The notes below the pieces were generated by a model that was not told the DNA's origin, made no database searches, and was given only the letters and a program-made list of their open reading frames with translations. Shown piece after piece: positions 1 to 9,457 of a stretch of 64,000 nt of DNA. How positions within the stretch are numbered: the stretch's first letter is position 1; each line of letters begins with the position of its first letter. Source of the DNA: Bog-756 sp963741055 (GTDB lineage Bacteria > Actinomycetota > Acidimicrobiia > Acidimicrobiales > RAAP-2); NCBI GenBank assembly GCA_963741055.1, contig CAVUGU010000018.1:52195-116194 (forward strand), in the 5' to 3' direction. The position numbers and the translations under genes were made by a program.

Positions 1-1161
1 GTCTCCCGGCCGACGAGACCTTCTGGGTGCCCGATGAGGTGCTCGAGCTCTACCGGCGTTGCATTCCGCGCGGTGAGCGGGTGCACGCAGAGTGGGTCGA
101 GCGCTTCTCGCGCTGGGACGGTGACAAAGCCCGGTGGCAGGCCGCGCAAGCCGGTCACGGGATGCCCGGGTGGGAGGCGAAGTTGCCCAGCTTCGAGCCG
201 GACGACGGGCCACTCGCGACCCGCCGCGCGATCAAGGCCTGCCTCGACGCCACCGGCGAGGTCATCCCCGGCCTCGTACCGGGAAGCGCGGACCTGACCG
301 GCAACACCGGGATGGCAATGGACGGAGCCGTCGCCCAGTCCGTCGCGCGGCCGGGAGGCGATCTGGTCCACTACGGCATCCGCGAGCACGGGATGGCCGG
401 AGTGATGACCGGCATGGCGGCCCACGGCGGGATCCTCCCGGTCGGGGGCACCTTCTTCGTCTTCTCCGACTACATGCGCGGCGCGGTGCGCGTCGCCGCG
501 GTCTCCAACGTGCACGTCGTCTATTCGTGGACCCACGATTCGATCGGGCTGGGCCAGGACGGCCCGACCCACCAGCCGATCGAGCAGCTCGCGGCGGTGC
601 GGGCCATGCCCAACCTGCGGGTCATCCGGCCGGCCGATGCGAACGAGACGGTCCAGGCCTGGCGCATCGCGGTCGATCACGACGGCCCGACCGCGCTGAT
701 CCTCTCCCGCCAGTCCCTCCCCGTCCTGGCCGAGACCGTCGAGCGGGCCGCCGAAGGGGTTCACCGCGGTGCGTACGTTCTCCGCGAATCGGCGGCGAGG
801 GACCCCGAGCTCGTACTGGTCGGCACCGGCAGCGAGGTCCACGTGTGCCTTCAGGCAGCCGATCTGCTCGAGGCCGAGGGGACCGCGGTCCGGGTCGTGT
901 CCTTCCCGTCGTGGGAGCTGTTCGCCGAGGAGCCCCCTTCGTACCGGGACCGGATCCTCCCGCCGCGGTATTCCACGCCTCTCGGTGGAGGCGGCGACCA
1001 CCTTCGGTTGGGAGCGCTACGTGGACGCGAGCGTCGGCATCGACCACTTCGGTGCGTCCGCGCCCGGCGATCGGGTATTGGACGAGTTCGGCTTCAATCC
1101 GCAACACGTCGTGGAGCGAGCGCGCGCTCTGCTCGCGGCGGGACCGGTGACCACCCGGTGA
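1..1161 (+). CDS. tkt: Transketolase, C-terminal part (5' end outside window, one frameshift)
   Basis: Transketolase moves two-carbon ketol units between sugar phosphates using thiamine diphosphate, in the non-oxidative pentose phosphate pathway. The gene is already open at base 3 (LPADETFWVPDEV), so the N-terminal pyrophosphate-binding domain lies outside the window. What remains is the pyrimidine-binding domain (IREHGMAGVMTGMAAHGG, then DSIGLGQDGPTHQPIEQL) and the C-terminal domain (LVGTGSEVHVCLQAADLL). After RDRILPP, near 965-985, the frame changes by one base. The usual family ending (FGWERYVDASVGIDHFG to VTTR, stop 1159-1161) continues in the other frame. First gene of a tkt-tal-gnd-zwf-pgl run on the plus strand. 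Identity is certain; whether the frameshift is real is not. Confidence 0.93.
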
Positions 1162-1225
1162 GCCGGCGGGGTCCGGGCGGGCCATCGGCAGGCCGGCACG
1201 GGCGATCTTTGGAGAAGGGAGTGCC

Positions 1226-2343
1226 GTGACCACCTTGCAGGATCTCTACGAGCGCCAGGGCCAGAGCCCGTGGCTCGACAACCTGCGCCGTGACTGGCTG
1301 CAGGACGGCACCTTGGCCGACCTGGTGGCGAAGGGCATCCGGGGGGTGACCTCGAACCCCACCATCTTCGCCAAGGCGATCTCCGGTCAGGACACCTACG
1401 ACGAGGAGTTCCGCAAACTGGCCGGCTCGGTGTCGATCGAGGACGTCTACTGGGACCTGGTCGTCGACGACGTCACGTCCGCGCTCACCTTGCTGCGCCC
1501 GCTCTACGACTCCTCGGGCGGGAGCGACGGCTTCGTCTCGGTCGAGGTGGCTCCGGACCTCGCCCACGAGACCGACAAGACGATCGAGGCGGCTCGCTCG
1601 CTCCACGCGCGGATCGACCGGCCGAACCTCTTCGTCAAGATCCCTGGGACCGAGGAGGGAGTCCCGGCGATCCGCCAGATGATCGCCGAGGGCAAGAGCA
1701 TCAACGTCACACTCATCTTCAGCATCCCCCGCTACGACGAGGTGATCGAGGCGTACTTCTCCGGCCTCGAGCAGTACGTGAGCTCGGGCGCCACCGACCT
1801 CTCCGCGGTCGCGAGCGTGGCGTCGTTCTTCGTGAGCAGGGTCGACACCGAGGTCGACAAGCGTCTCGAGGCGGCGGCTTCCGGAGGCTCGGGCCCCGGT
1901 GTCCTCGAGCTGCGGGGCAAGGCCGCGGTGGCGCAGGCCAAGCTGGCCTACGCGCTCTTCGTCGAACGCTTCTCCGGACCGCGCTGGGAGGCGCTCGCCG
2001 CCCGCGGTGCGCGAGTCCAGCGGCCGCTGTGGGCGTCGACCTCGACCAAGAACCCCGCCTACCCGGATCTCGCCTACGTCGACACCTTGATCGGTCCGGA
2101 CACGGTGAACACCATGCCGGACGGGACGATCGCCGACTTCCTCGACCACGGCACGGTCGCGCGCACGGTCGACACCGCGGTGGACGAGGCGCGAGCACAC
2201 CTCGACCGGCTCGCCGAGTCGGCATCGACATGGCCGACGTGGCCCAGGTGCTCGAGAACGAGGGAGTCGCCTCGTTCAGCGCCTCGTTCGACGAGCTCAT
2301 GCAGTTACTGTCCGACAAGGCGGGTGCGCTGGCCCGCGGTTAG
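1226..2343 (+). CDS. tal: Transaldolase (one frameshift near the 3' end)
   Basis: Transaldolase transfers a dihydroxyacetone unit between sedoheptulose-7-P and glyceraldehyde-3-P through a lysine Schiff base. The GTG start at 1226 follows a purine-rich GGAGAAGGGAG. The protein shows the family hallmarks GVTSNPTIFAKAI near residue 40, NLFVKIPGTEEGVPAIR (candidate environment of substrate-binding lysines) and, further on, LWASTSTKNPAYPDLAYVD, which holds the probable Schiff-base Lys. After HLDRLAES (about 2219) the frame changes and the normal end, IDMADVAQVLENEGVASF to ALARG, is read one frame over; a single missing base explains it. Total length about 372 residues, normal for the actinobacterial bacterial-type-2 family. 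It lies 64 bp after tkt and 32 bp before gnd, so co-transcription is likely. Confidence 0.93.
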
Positions 2344-2375
2344 GCCGGCGCTCGCCAACGCAGAGGAGGAACGCC

Positions 2376-3312
2376 ATGAAGGTCGGCATGGTCGGTCTCG
2401 GCAAGATGGGCGCGAACATGAGCCAGCGGCTCGTCGAACACGGACACCAGGTCGTCGCATTCGACCTCTCCGAAAAGGCCCGCAACGCGGTCGCCACGTT
2501 CGGCGCCAAACCGGTCGCGACCCTGGAGGAGCTCGCCTCCAAACTCGACCCACCGCGGGTGGCCTGGGTGATGGTCCCCGCCGGTGAGCCGACCAACTCG
2601 ACCATCACCACGCTGGCGGGCCTCTTCGAGCGCGGCGACGTGGTGATCGACGGAGGGAACTCCAATTACAAGGAGACCGCTCCACTGGTCGAGCAGCTGG
2701 CGAACCTCGGGGATCGCCCTGGTCGACGCCGGCACCTCGGGCGGGATCTGGGGCCTGAACGAGGGCTACTGCCTGATGGTCGGCGGCACCAAGGAAGCCG
2801 TGGCGATCGCCGAGCCGATCTTCCTCGCCCTCGCACCCGAGGGTGGGTACGCCCACGTCGGCCCGCCGGGTGCCGGCCACTTCGTCAAGATGGTCCACAA
2901 CGGCATCGAGTACGGCCTGATGGAGGCGTACGCGGAGGGCTTCGAGGTCATGTCCGAGGCGCACGAGTTCGACCTCGACCTCCACGAGATCGCCTCGATC
3001 TGGCGGTTCGGTTCGGTCGTGCGGAGTTGGCTCCTCGAGCTCACCGAGCGGGCGCTGCGGCCCGGCGCTGGTTTCGACCAGGTCGAGGGCGTTGTGGTCG
3101 ACTCGGGCGAGGGACGATGGACGGCGATCGAGGCCATCGACCGAGGGGTCTCGGCACCGGTGATCTCCTCGGCGCTGTTCGCGCGGTTCGCCTCGACGAA
3201 GAAGGACGCGTTCGGGCTCCGCCTGGTGGCAGCGCTTCGCAACCAGTTCGGCGGTCACGCGTTCACCACGACGAAGGGCACCCTCGGGGGCGAGACCTCC
3301 ACCCCACGATGA
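2376..3312 (+). CDS. gnd: 6-phosphogluconate dehydrogenase, decarboxylating, short type (one frameshift)
   Basis: Oxidises and decarboxylates 6-phosphogluconate to ribulose-5-phosphate. The N-terminal Rossmann motif is GLGKMGANM (residues 7-15). The substrate-binding block is VDAGTSGGIWGLNEGYCLMV, and the catalytic helix is GHFVKMVHNGIEYGLM. The protein is about 311 residues, the short GndA-like class, often NAD-preferring, rather than the 470-residue NADP enzyme. A run of four G at 2709-2712 breaks the frame: removing one G joins QLANLG to IALVDAG perfectly, which points to a homopolymer sequencing error. The ATG at 2376 is preceded by AGGAGGAA. Its stop overlaps the zwf start as ATGA (3309-3312), so the two are translationally coupled. 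Confidence 0.93.
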
Positions 3313-4881
3313 GCGCCCCACCCTCGGGACACCGCGCCCACCGCCCGACACCTGCCCTCTCCAAGGCGCCGCCGGTGGCCATGGTCATCTTCGGCGCGTC
3401 CGGTGACCTCACCCATCGCAAGATCCTGCCGGCGCTCGCCCGCCTCGCCGACCACGGAGTGCTCGACGCAGGGTTCTCGCTGACCGGCGTGGCTCGCACC
3501 AAGTGGAGCGACGAGGAGTTCCGAGAGCAGGTCGCCGCGGCCACCCCGGACGGCGGGACCAAGTGGAAAGCAGCTCACCAAGCGGTTCCGCTACGTGTCG
3601 GGCGAATACCACCATCCGGACACGTTCGCTCAGCTGAAGGTCATCCTCGACGAGGCCGACGAGGTCGACCAGACCAGCGGGAATCGCATCTACTACCTCG
3701 CCACCGTCCCGAGCGTCTTCGGTCTGGTGGCCGAGGCCCTCGGCGAGCACGGCTGCGCGCAGCCGCTCGAGGGCGGGTTCACCCGCGTGGTGGTCGAGAA
3801 GCCCTTCGGCCACGATCTGAAGAGCGCGATCGAGCTCGACAACCAGATGCACTCCTCGTTCGAGGAGAGCCAGATCTACCGCATCGACCACTACATGGGG
3901 AAGGAGACGGTGCAGAACCTGCTCGCACTGCGCTTCGCCAACGCGATCTTCGAACCTCTCTGGAATCGTCGATACGTCGAGCAAGTACAGGTGACCGTCG
4001 CCGAGAGCCTCGGCGTCGAGCATCGCGGGGGGTTCTACGAGACGGCCGGAGCGCTGCGGGACATCGTCCAGAACCACGTGATGCAGGTCCTCGCGCTGAC
4101 CATGATGGAGTCGCCCACGAGCAGCGAGGCCGACCGGATCCGCGACGAGAAGGTCAAGCTGTTGCAGGCCGTCGACATCCCGACCCCCGACGAGGCGGTC
4201 GACAAGGCGGTACGAGGGCAGTACACCGCGGGGACCATCGACGGCGAACCCGTCGTCGCCTATCGCCAAGAGGAGGACGTGGCACACGACAGCCAGACCG
4301 AAACCTTTGTCGCGCTCCGTCTGCGGGTCGAGAACTGGCGCTGGGCGGGAGTGCCGATCTTCGTGCGCACCGGCAAGCGACTGCCCGCACGGGTCACCGA
4401 GGTCGTCCTCACCTTCCACCGGGTCCCCTTCCTCCTCTTCGACCAGCAGGGCGCGCGCGACCTGCGCCCCAACGCGTTGATCCTCCGGATCCAGCCCGAC
4501 GAGGGGATCAGTCTCGAATTCGGCGCGAAGGTGCCCGGCGAGAAGTTCCACGTCCGCTCGGTCGCGATGGACTTCACCTACGCGGAGGCGTTCGGGGGCT
4601 CGGAGGCCGCCGACGGTTACGAGCGTCTGATCCACGACGCGATGGTCGGCGACGCGACCCTCTTCATCCGGTCGGACGAAGTCCTCCAAGCCTGGCGCAT
4701 CGTCGACCCCTATTTGAAGGCCTGGTCGGAACCGGGCGGCGCGATGCACTTCTACCCGGCGGGTACCTGGGGGCCGCACATGGCCGACCTGCTGGTCGAG
4801 CGGAGCGGGGACCAATGGCGCAACCCGGCGCTCGACCTCGAGCCGAAACGGCTCGACCGGATCTCCCCCGTTCCCCAGTAG
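3309..4881 (+). CDS. zwf: Glucose-6-phosphate 1-dehydrogenase (one frameshift)
   Basis: First enzyme of the oxidative pentose phosphate branch; makes 6-phosphogluconolactone and reduced nicotinamide cofactor. The nucleotide-binding loop is FGASGDLTHRKILPAL near residue 35. The active-site block is YRIDHYMGKETVQNLLALRF (RIDHYLGK signature with catalytic His and substrate Lys), and VVEKPFGHDL precedes it. The reading frame changes at an AAA run (3567-3569): with one A fewer, KW joins directly to KQLTKRFRYVSGEYHHP. Total about 523 residues, normal for the family. Starts inside the gnd stop (ATGA) and is followed 5 bp later by pgl. The usual actinobacterial partner gene opcA is not between zwf and pgl. 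Confidence 0.95.
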
Positions 4882-4886
4882 GAACC

Positions 4887-5603
4887 GTGCAGGGCACCTT
4901 CCGGCAGGTCGACTCGGTCCCCGACGCGTTCGCCGAACTGGTGGCGGCGCGGCTCGCCGCGCTCCCGCCCGAGGGCATGAACTTGTTCCTCTCGGGAGGC
5001 CCGACCGCCGAGGCTTGTTACCGCGCCCTCGCCGCCCGGGCGGGTCCGGGTCCGACCGGTGGGTCACCCGGGCCCTGGTCGTCCGTCGACACCTACTGGG
5101 GGGACGAGCGGTGCGTGCCGCTCGACGACCCCGACTCCAACCACCGTCTCGGCGTCGACTCGCTCCTCGGTGCGGTGGGGCCGGTGCGCTCCGATCACCC
5201 GATGTACCGGGGTGGACCGCCCGACGAGGCCGCCGCGGCGTACGACCGTGAGGTCAGCGCGCTCGACCGTCTCGACCTCGTCCACCTCGGCCTCGGTCCC
5301 GACGGTCACTGCGCATCGCTCTTCCCCCATTCGGCCGCGTTGGACATCGGCGATTCGGGTCCTCTGGTCGTCGCGACTCGTGACACCAATGTGGCCAACC
5401 CCCACGACCGGATCACCCTCACCCTCCCTGCGATCGCGCGCGGACGCCTGGTCGTCTTCACCGTGTCGGGCCCGACCAAGCGGGACGCACTCCGCCGCGT
5501 GATCGCCGGCGACGACGTTCCCGCGGCACGGGTCACCGCTGAGGAAGTGGTGTGGTTGGCCGACGCGGAGGCAGTGGGCGACACCGCTTTGCCCGGAAAT
5601 TGA
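4887..5603 (+). CDS. pgl: 6-phosphogluconolactonase
   Basis: Hydrolyses 6-phosphogluconolactone to 6-phosphogluconate, the step between zwf and gnd. The 238-residue reading frame is intact. It shows LFLSGGPTAEACYRAL (sugar isomerase-like phosphate loop) near residue 32, DTYWGDERCVPLDDPDSNH in the middle, and LGLGPDGHCASLFP (GlucNAc isomerase/6PGL signature with the conserved GxDGHxASLFP) near residue 138. The GTG start at 4887 is 5 bp after the zwf stop, with GGAACC just before it, which suggests translational coupling. Last gene of the pentose phosphate run; the next gene, fbiC, appears to have its own promoter. Confidence 0.93.
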   Translation: MQGTFRQVDSVPDAFAELVAARLAALPPEGMNLFLSGGPTAEACYRALAARAGPGPTGGSPGPWSSVDTYWGDERCVPLDDPDSNHRLGVDSLLGAVGPVRSDHPMYRGGPPDEAAAAYDREVSALDRLDLVHLGLGPDGHCASLFPHSAALDIGDSGPLVVATRDTNVANPHDRITLTLPAIARGRLVVFTVSGPTKRDALRRVIAGDDVPAARVTAEEVVWLADAEAVGDTALPGN

Positions 5604-5641
5604 CCTTCGTTGTCCACGGCCGGGGCGCGAAGGCCCTCCGA

Positions 5642-5647
5642 TAAGGT
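5642..5647 (+). promoter_or_regulatory. Candidate -10 element (TAAGGT) for fbiC, near-leaderless
   Basis: TAAGGT fits the TANNNT -10 consensus and ends 7 nt before the ATG at 5655. Transcription would start at or next to the start codon. No Shine-Dalgarno sequence is seen before the ATG, which agrees with leaderless initiation. Confidence 0.45.
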
Positions 5648-5654
5648 GTCGCGG

Positions 5655-7966
5655 ATGCCCCCCCACGAGCTGCTCGGCGCCGACCTCGCCTCGATCCAAG
5701 AACGGGCCCGTCGTATCCGCGATACGGCGCACGGCAACCGGACCACCTTCTCCCCGAAGGTCTTCATCCCGCTCACCATGCTCTGCCGGGATCGCTGCGG
5801 TTACTGCACCTTCGCCAAGGCCCCGGCGCGGGTCGCCTCGCCCTACCTCTCCCTCGACGAGGTCCTCGACATCGCGCGCGGGGCGTCGGGCCGGCTGTCA
5901 CGAGGCGCTCTTCACCCTCGGGGAATGCCCTGAGGACCGCTACCCGGCCGCTCGCAGCTGGCTCGACGATCACGGGTACCACTCCACCGTCGACTACCTG
6001 CTCGCAGCCTGCCGGGCGGTGGTCGAAGCGACCGGCCTCCTGCCCCACGCCAACGCAGGCGCGCTCGCCGGCGACGACCTGGCTCGCCTCCGCGAGGTGA
6101 CCGCGAGCCAGGGAATGATGCTCGAGTCGCTCAACCCGGACCTGGACGCGCACCGCCACGCCCCGGACAAGACACCGGAACGGCGTCTTGCGACCCTCGA
6201 GACTGCGGGCGAACGGCAGGTCCCGTTCACCACAGGGCTGCTGGTCGGCATCGGCGAGTCGCGTGCCGACCGGGTCGCGACACTGGAGGCCATCGCGGCG
6301 AGCTACGGGCGTCACGGCCACGTCCAGGAAGTGATCGTGCAGAACTTCCTCCCGAAGCCCGGCACGGCGATGCACCTCTCGCCTCACTGTCCGAGCGAGG
6401 AATTCCTCTGGACGGTGGCAGCCGCTCGGATCCTCCTCCCTCCCGAGATCCACCTCCAGGCACCGCCCAACCTCTCCGATGATCTCGGCGCGCTGGTCGC
6501 GTCCGGAATCGACGACTGGGGCGGCGTCTCGCCGCTGACCGTCGACCACGTGAACCCCGAACGCGCCTGGCCGGCCCTCGACCGGCTTGGTGAGGAGACC
6601 GAGGCGTGCGGTCACGTCCTCGCGCCCCGCCTCACCCTCTACCCGGAGTTCGCGCTCGACCCGTCCCGTTGGCTCGACGACGCGATGCGCTTCCCTGTCC
6701 TCGACGCATCGGACGCCGAAGGCCTCGGCCGCGACCACGCTTGGTGTTCGGGGGCCGACACTCCCCCACCCCACCTTCTCGGTCCGGCCCGTGGTTTCGA
6801 GGGTCGCAGTGCCGATCGTTCCCTGAGCAAGGGGGCGGTGACCGAGGTGCTTGCCCGCGTGCTCGAGGGTGACGAGCCCGGCGAGGACGATCTCGTCACC
6901 TTGTTCGGCGCCCGCGGCCGAGAGGTCGTCGAAGTCGCGGAGGTGGCCGACCACCTCCGCAGAGAGATCGTCGGCGACGAGGTCACCTACGTCTCCAACC
7001 GCAACATCAACTACACCAACGTCTGCACTTTCAAGTGCCGCTTCTGCGCTTTCTCCAAGGGTCCGCTCTCGCTCAACCTGCGCGGCGCGCCCTACCTGCT
7101 CGAACTCTCCGACATCACCGAACGGGTACGCGAGGCCGAGACCCTCGGTGCCACCGAGGTATGCCTGCAGGGAGGCATCCACCCCTCATTCGACGGCGAC
7201 TACTACCTCGAGGTGATCGCCGCGGTGCGCGAAGCCTCGCCGACCATCCACATCCACGGCTTCACCGCGCTCGAGGTCACCGAAGGGGCTCGACGTTCGG
7301 GCACCACCCTCTCCGAGTATCTGGTGCGTCTGCGTGACGCCGGCCTGAAGACGCTGCCCGGGACCGCGGCCGAGATTCTCGACGATCCGGTGCGCGAAGT
7401 GCTCTGCCCGGACAAGATCACCACCGGAGAGTGGCTCGAGGCCCACCGGATCGCGCACCAGGTCGGGCTTCGTTCAAACGTCACCATCATGTTCGGCGCG
7501 GTCGAGCAGCCGCGCTCGTGGGCACGCCACCTGCTGGCGACGCGTGAGCTCCAGAAGGAGACCGGCGGGTTCACCGAATTCGTGCCGCTCCCCTTCGTGC
7601 ACATGGCCGCACCGATCTATCTTCGGCGCGGCTCGCGGCGTGGACCGACCTTCCGGGAGACGCTCCTCATGCACGCGGTCGGGCGGATCGCCTACCGCGG
7701 CGCGATCGACAACATCCAGGCGAGCTGGGTCAAGCTCGGAGCCGACGGTGTCCGCCAGGTCCTCCTCGCCGGGGTCAACGACCTCGGCGGGACCCTGCTC
7801 GACGAGAACATCTCCCGTGCGGCCGGCGCCGAGCACGGACAGATGATGGACGCCGACGCGTTCGCGGCCATCGTCACGCCGCTCGGGCGGTACCCTCGCG
7901 CAGCGGACAACCCTCTACGGCAGGGTCGACGCTCCAGCCGGGCACGCACTCGCAGCGACCAGCTGA
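5655..7966 (+). CDS. fbiC: FO synthase, fused CofG-CofH radical SAM protein (two frameshifts)
   Basis: Makes FO, the deazaflavin chromophore of coenzyme F420, from tyrosine and the flavin pathway pyrimidine. Two radical SAM domains are joined: the N-terminal CofG half with CRDRCGYC (CxxxCxxC cluster motif, about residue 41) and the C-terminal CofH half with CTFKCRFCAF (about residue 457). Frame changes are seen twice. Near 5897-5900, dropping one base joins LDIARGASG to GCHEALFTLGECPEDRYP. Near 7899, dropping one G gives the family-typical ending PRQRTTLYGR, with a TGA at 7964-7966. The span is 2312 bp, 770 codons plus two extra bases, so two single insertions fit exactly. The next gene starts 2 bp later. 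Confidence 0.95.
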
Positions 7967-7967
7967 G

Positions 7968-9071
7968 ATGGTGACACCACCGGGCGGATCGGATCCCGAA
8001 CGGTCCACGGCGGCCCCGAACCGTTCACAGGAGGCGACCGAGGCAGAGCGCCGCGCCCTCGCCGAGGTGACCGGGCAGCTCGCCGCCGATCTCGAGTCGA
8101 GCGGCGCGTCCACCGCCCAGCGCCGTCTCTACCGCTCGATGCTCACCACGGTGGCGGGACTCGCCGGCGAGGGCACCGAGGTGATCGACCTGAAGCTCGC
8201 CGATTCCGCACTGGCCGAGATGGCGGAGGCTTTTCGCATCTTCCGCCCGTACCGGAAGAGGATGAAGGTGACCATCTTCGGTTCGGCACGCACCGAGGCC
8301 GACCATCCCGCCTACAACCAGGCCCGCGACCTCGCTGCCGCCATGGCCGATGCCGGGTGGATGGTGGTGACCGGAGCGGGCCCCGGGATCATGGCGGCGG
8401 GCATGGAGGGCGCAGGCCGCGAGCAGTCGATCGGGGTGAACATCCGTCTCCCCCACGAGCAGGGCGCGAACCCCTTCATCGCACAGGACCCGAAGCTCGT
8501 CGAGATGCGCTACTTCTTCACCCGCAAGCTGATGCTGATCAAGGAGTCCGACGGCTACGTGGTGCTGCCCGGCGGGTTCGGCACGCTCGACGAGGGCTAC
8601 GAGCTCCTCACCCTGCTGCAGACCGGTAAGGCGGAGCCGGCCCCGGTGGTGATGCTCGACGTTCCCGGGGGGACCTATTGGGAAGGGTGGACGCGGTTCT
8701 TGAACGACGAGGTCGAACCGCGAGGGCTCGTCTCTCCCGCGGACCACGCCTTCTTCTTCATCACCGACGACGTCACGAGCGCCCGGGACGAACTGCTCGG
8801 CTTCTACCGGAATTACCGCTCGTGTCGCTGGGTGGGCGACCTGCTGGTCATCCGGCTGGTGACCGCGCCCACCCGCTCCGAGCTGGCCGACCTCAACCGC
8901 CGCTTCTCCGACATCGTCGCCTCCGGGGTCATCCGGCACACCAAACCCCTGCCACCCGAGCGCAACGACGCCGACGAGCTCGACCTTGCACGGATCGCCT
9001 TCCGCTTCGACCGGGTCAGCTACGGGCGGCTCCGTCAGCTGATCGACGCCCTCAACCAGCTCGGCGCCTGA
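7968..9071 (+). CDS. LOG-family (TIGR00730) nucleotide phosphoribohydrolase-like protein
   Basis: 367 residues, intact. Contains the LOG/lysine-decarboxylase-like fold signature PGGFGTLDEGYELLTLLQ (PGGxGTxxE) and the nucleotide-binding TGAGPGIMAAGMEGAG. Family members cleave cytokinin-type or other nucleoside 5'-monophosphates into base and ribose-5-phosphate; the old name lysine decarboxylase is wrong for most. The extra N-terminal 100 residues and the C-terminal 110 residues resemble the long actinobacterial and proteobacterial version, not the 180-residue core. Starts 2 bp after the fbiC stop, so probably co-transcribed. A link to ribose-5-phosphate recycling beside pentose phosphate genes is tempting but only inferred. 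Confidence 0.85.
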   Translation: MVTPPGGSDPERSTAAPNRSQEATEAERRALAEVTGQLAADLESSGASTAQRRLYRSMLTTVAGLAGEGTEVIDLKLADSALAEMAEAFRIFRPYRKRMKVTIFGSARTEADHPAYNQARDLAAAMADAGWMVVTGAGPGIMAAGMEGAGREQSIGVNIRLPHEQGANPFIAQDPKLVEMRYFFTRKLMLIKESDGYVVLPGGFGTLDEGYELLTLLQTGKAEPAPVVMLDVPGGTYWEGWTRFLNDEVEPRGLVSPADHAFFFITDDVTSARDELLGFYRNYRSCRWVGDLLVIRLVTAPTRSELADLNRRFSDIVASGVIRHTKPLPPERNDADELDLARIAFRFDRVSYGRLRQLIDALNQLGA

Positions 9072-9246
9072 CGGCCGGGTCGCCGGTGGGCCGGCGATGG
9101 CTGGTCGTGGGCGGTGGCCAGGGGGGTCGGCGGAGGTTAGAGGCCCGGGTCAGCGACTCCCACCCGCTGACAGGCCAATTCGTCGACGAGCCCACCGAAA
9201 GTCGATCGGCGAATGAGGGCCTGTGGGCCACGTTGTCTCCGGGGTG

Positions 9247-9276
9247 GTGATGTATATATACGTCGATATACATCAC
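9247..9276. promoter_or_regulatory. AT-rich perfect palindrome, probable operator
   Basis: GTGATGTATAT (9247-9257) and ATATACATCAC (9266-9276) are exact reverse complements separated by 8 bp (ATACGTCG). The arms are about 70 percent AT in a region of about 65-70 percent GC. The ATGT...ACAT dyad is like sites bound by small winged-helix or TetR-type regulators, PadR included, but no regulator gene lies next to it. It could control the GH92 gene, whose start is 182 bp downstream. Confidence 0.5.
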
Positions 9277-9445
9277 TACTCGGAAGGGACAGGTACCTCC
9301 GGGCTCCCCGCTTGGGGCCTCCAGCCCCCGAGCCGACTCCTTTCGGAAACCACCCGAGGACCCCTCCTTTCGGACCGAGCTCACCGGTCCCGCCAACTCA
9401 CGGTGACCCGCAGGATCCACCCCCTCTCGGCGGCGACGGTTCCGC

Positions 9446-9451
9446 TACCGT
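9446..9451 (+). promoter_or_regulatory. -10 element (TACCGT) of the GH92 gene, leaderless
   Basis: TACCGT ends exactly 6 nt before the ATG at 9458, placing the expected transcription start on the A of the start codon. There is no Shine-Dalgarno sequence upstream. Confidence 0.5.
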
Positions 9452-9457
9452 CCCGGC

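Larger units (their letters stand above)
9072..9457. other. Intergenic region with an AT-rich inverted repeat
   Basis: 386 bp between the LOG-family gene and the GH92 gene. No convincing protein is visible on either strand. It holds a perfect 11-bp inverted repeat at 9247-9276 in otherwise GC-rich DNA, two copies of CTCCTTTCGGA (near 9338 and 9367), and at its right end the TACCGT -10 element of the GH92 gene. Confidence 0.7.

Noticed and set aside
3409..5067. 552-codon minus-strand frame opposite zwf
   Set aside because: Antisense shadow; the plus strand encodes a clear glucose-6-phosphate dehydrogenase.
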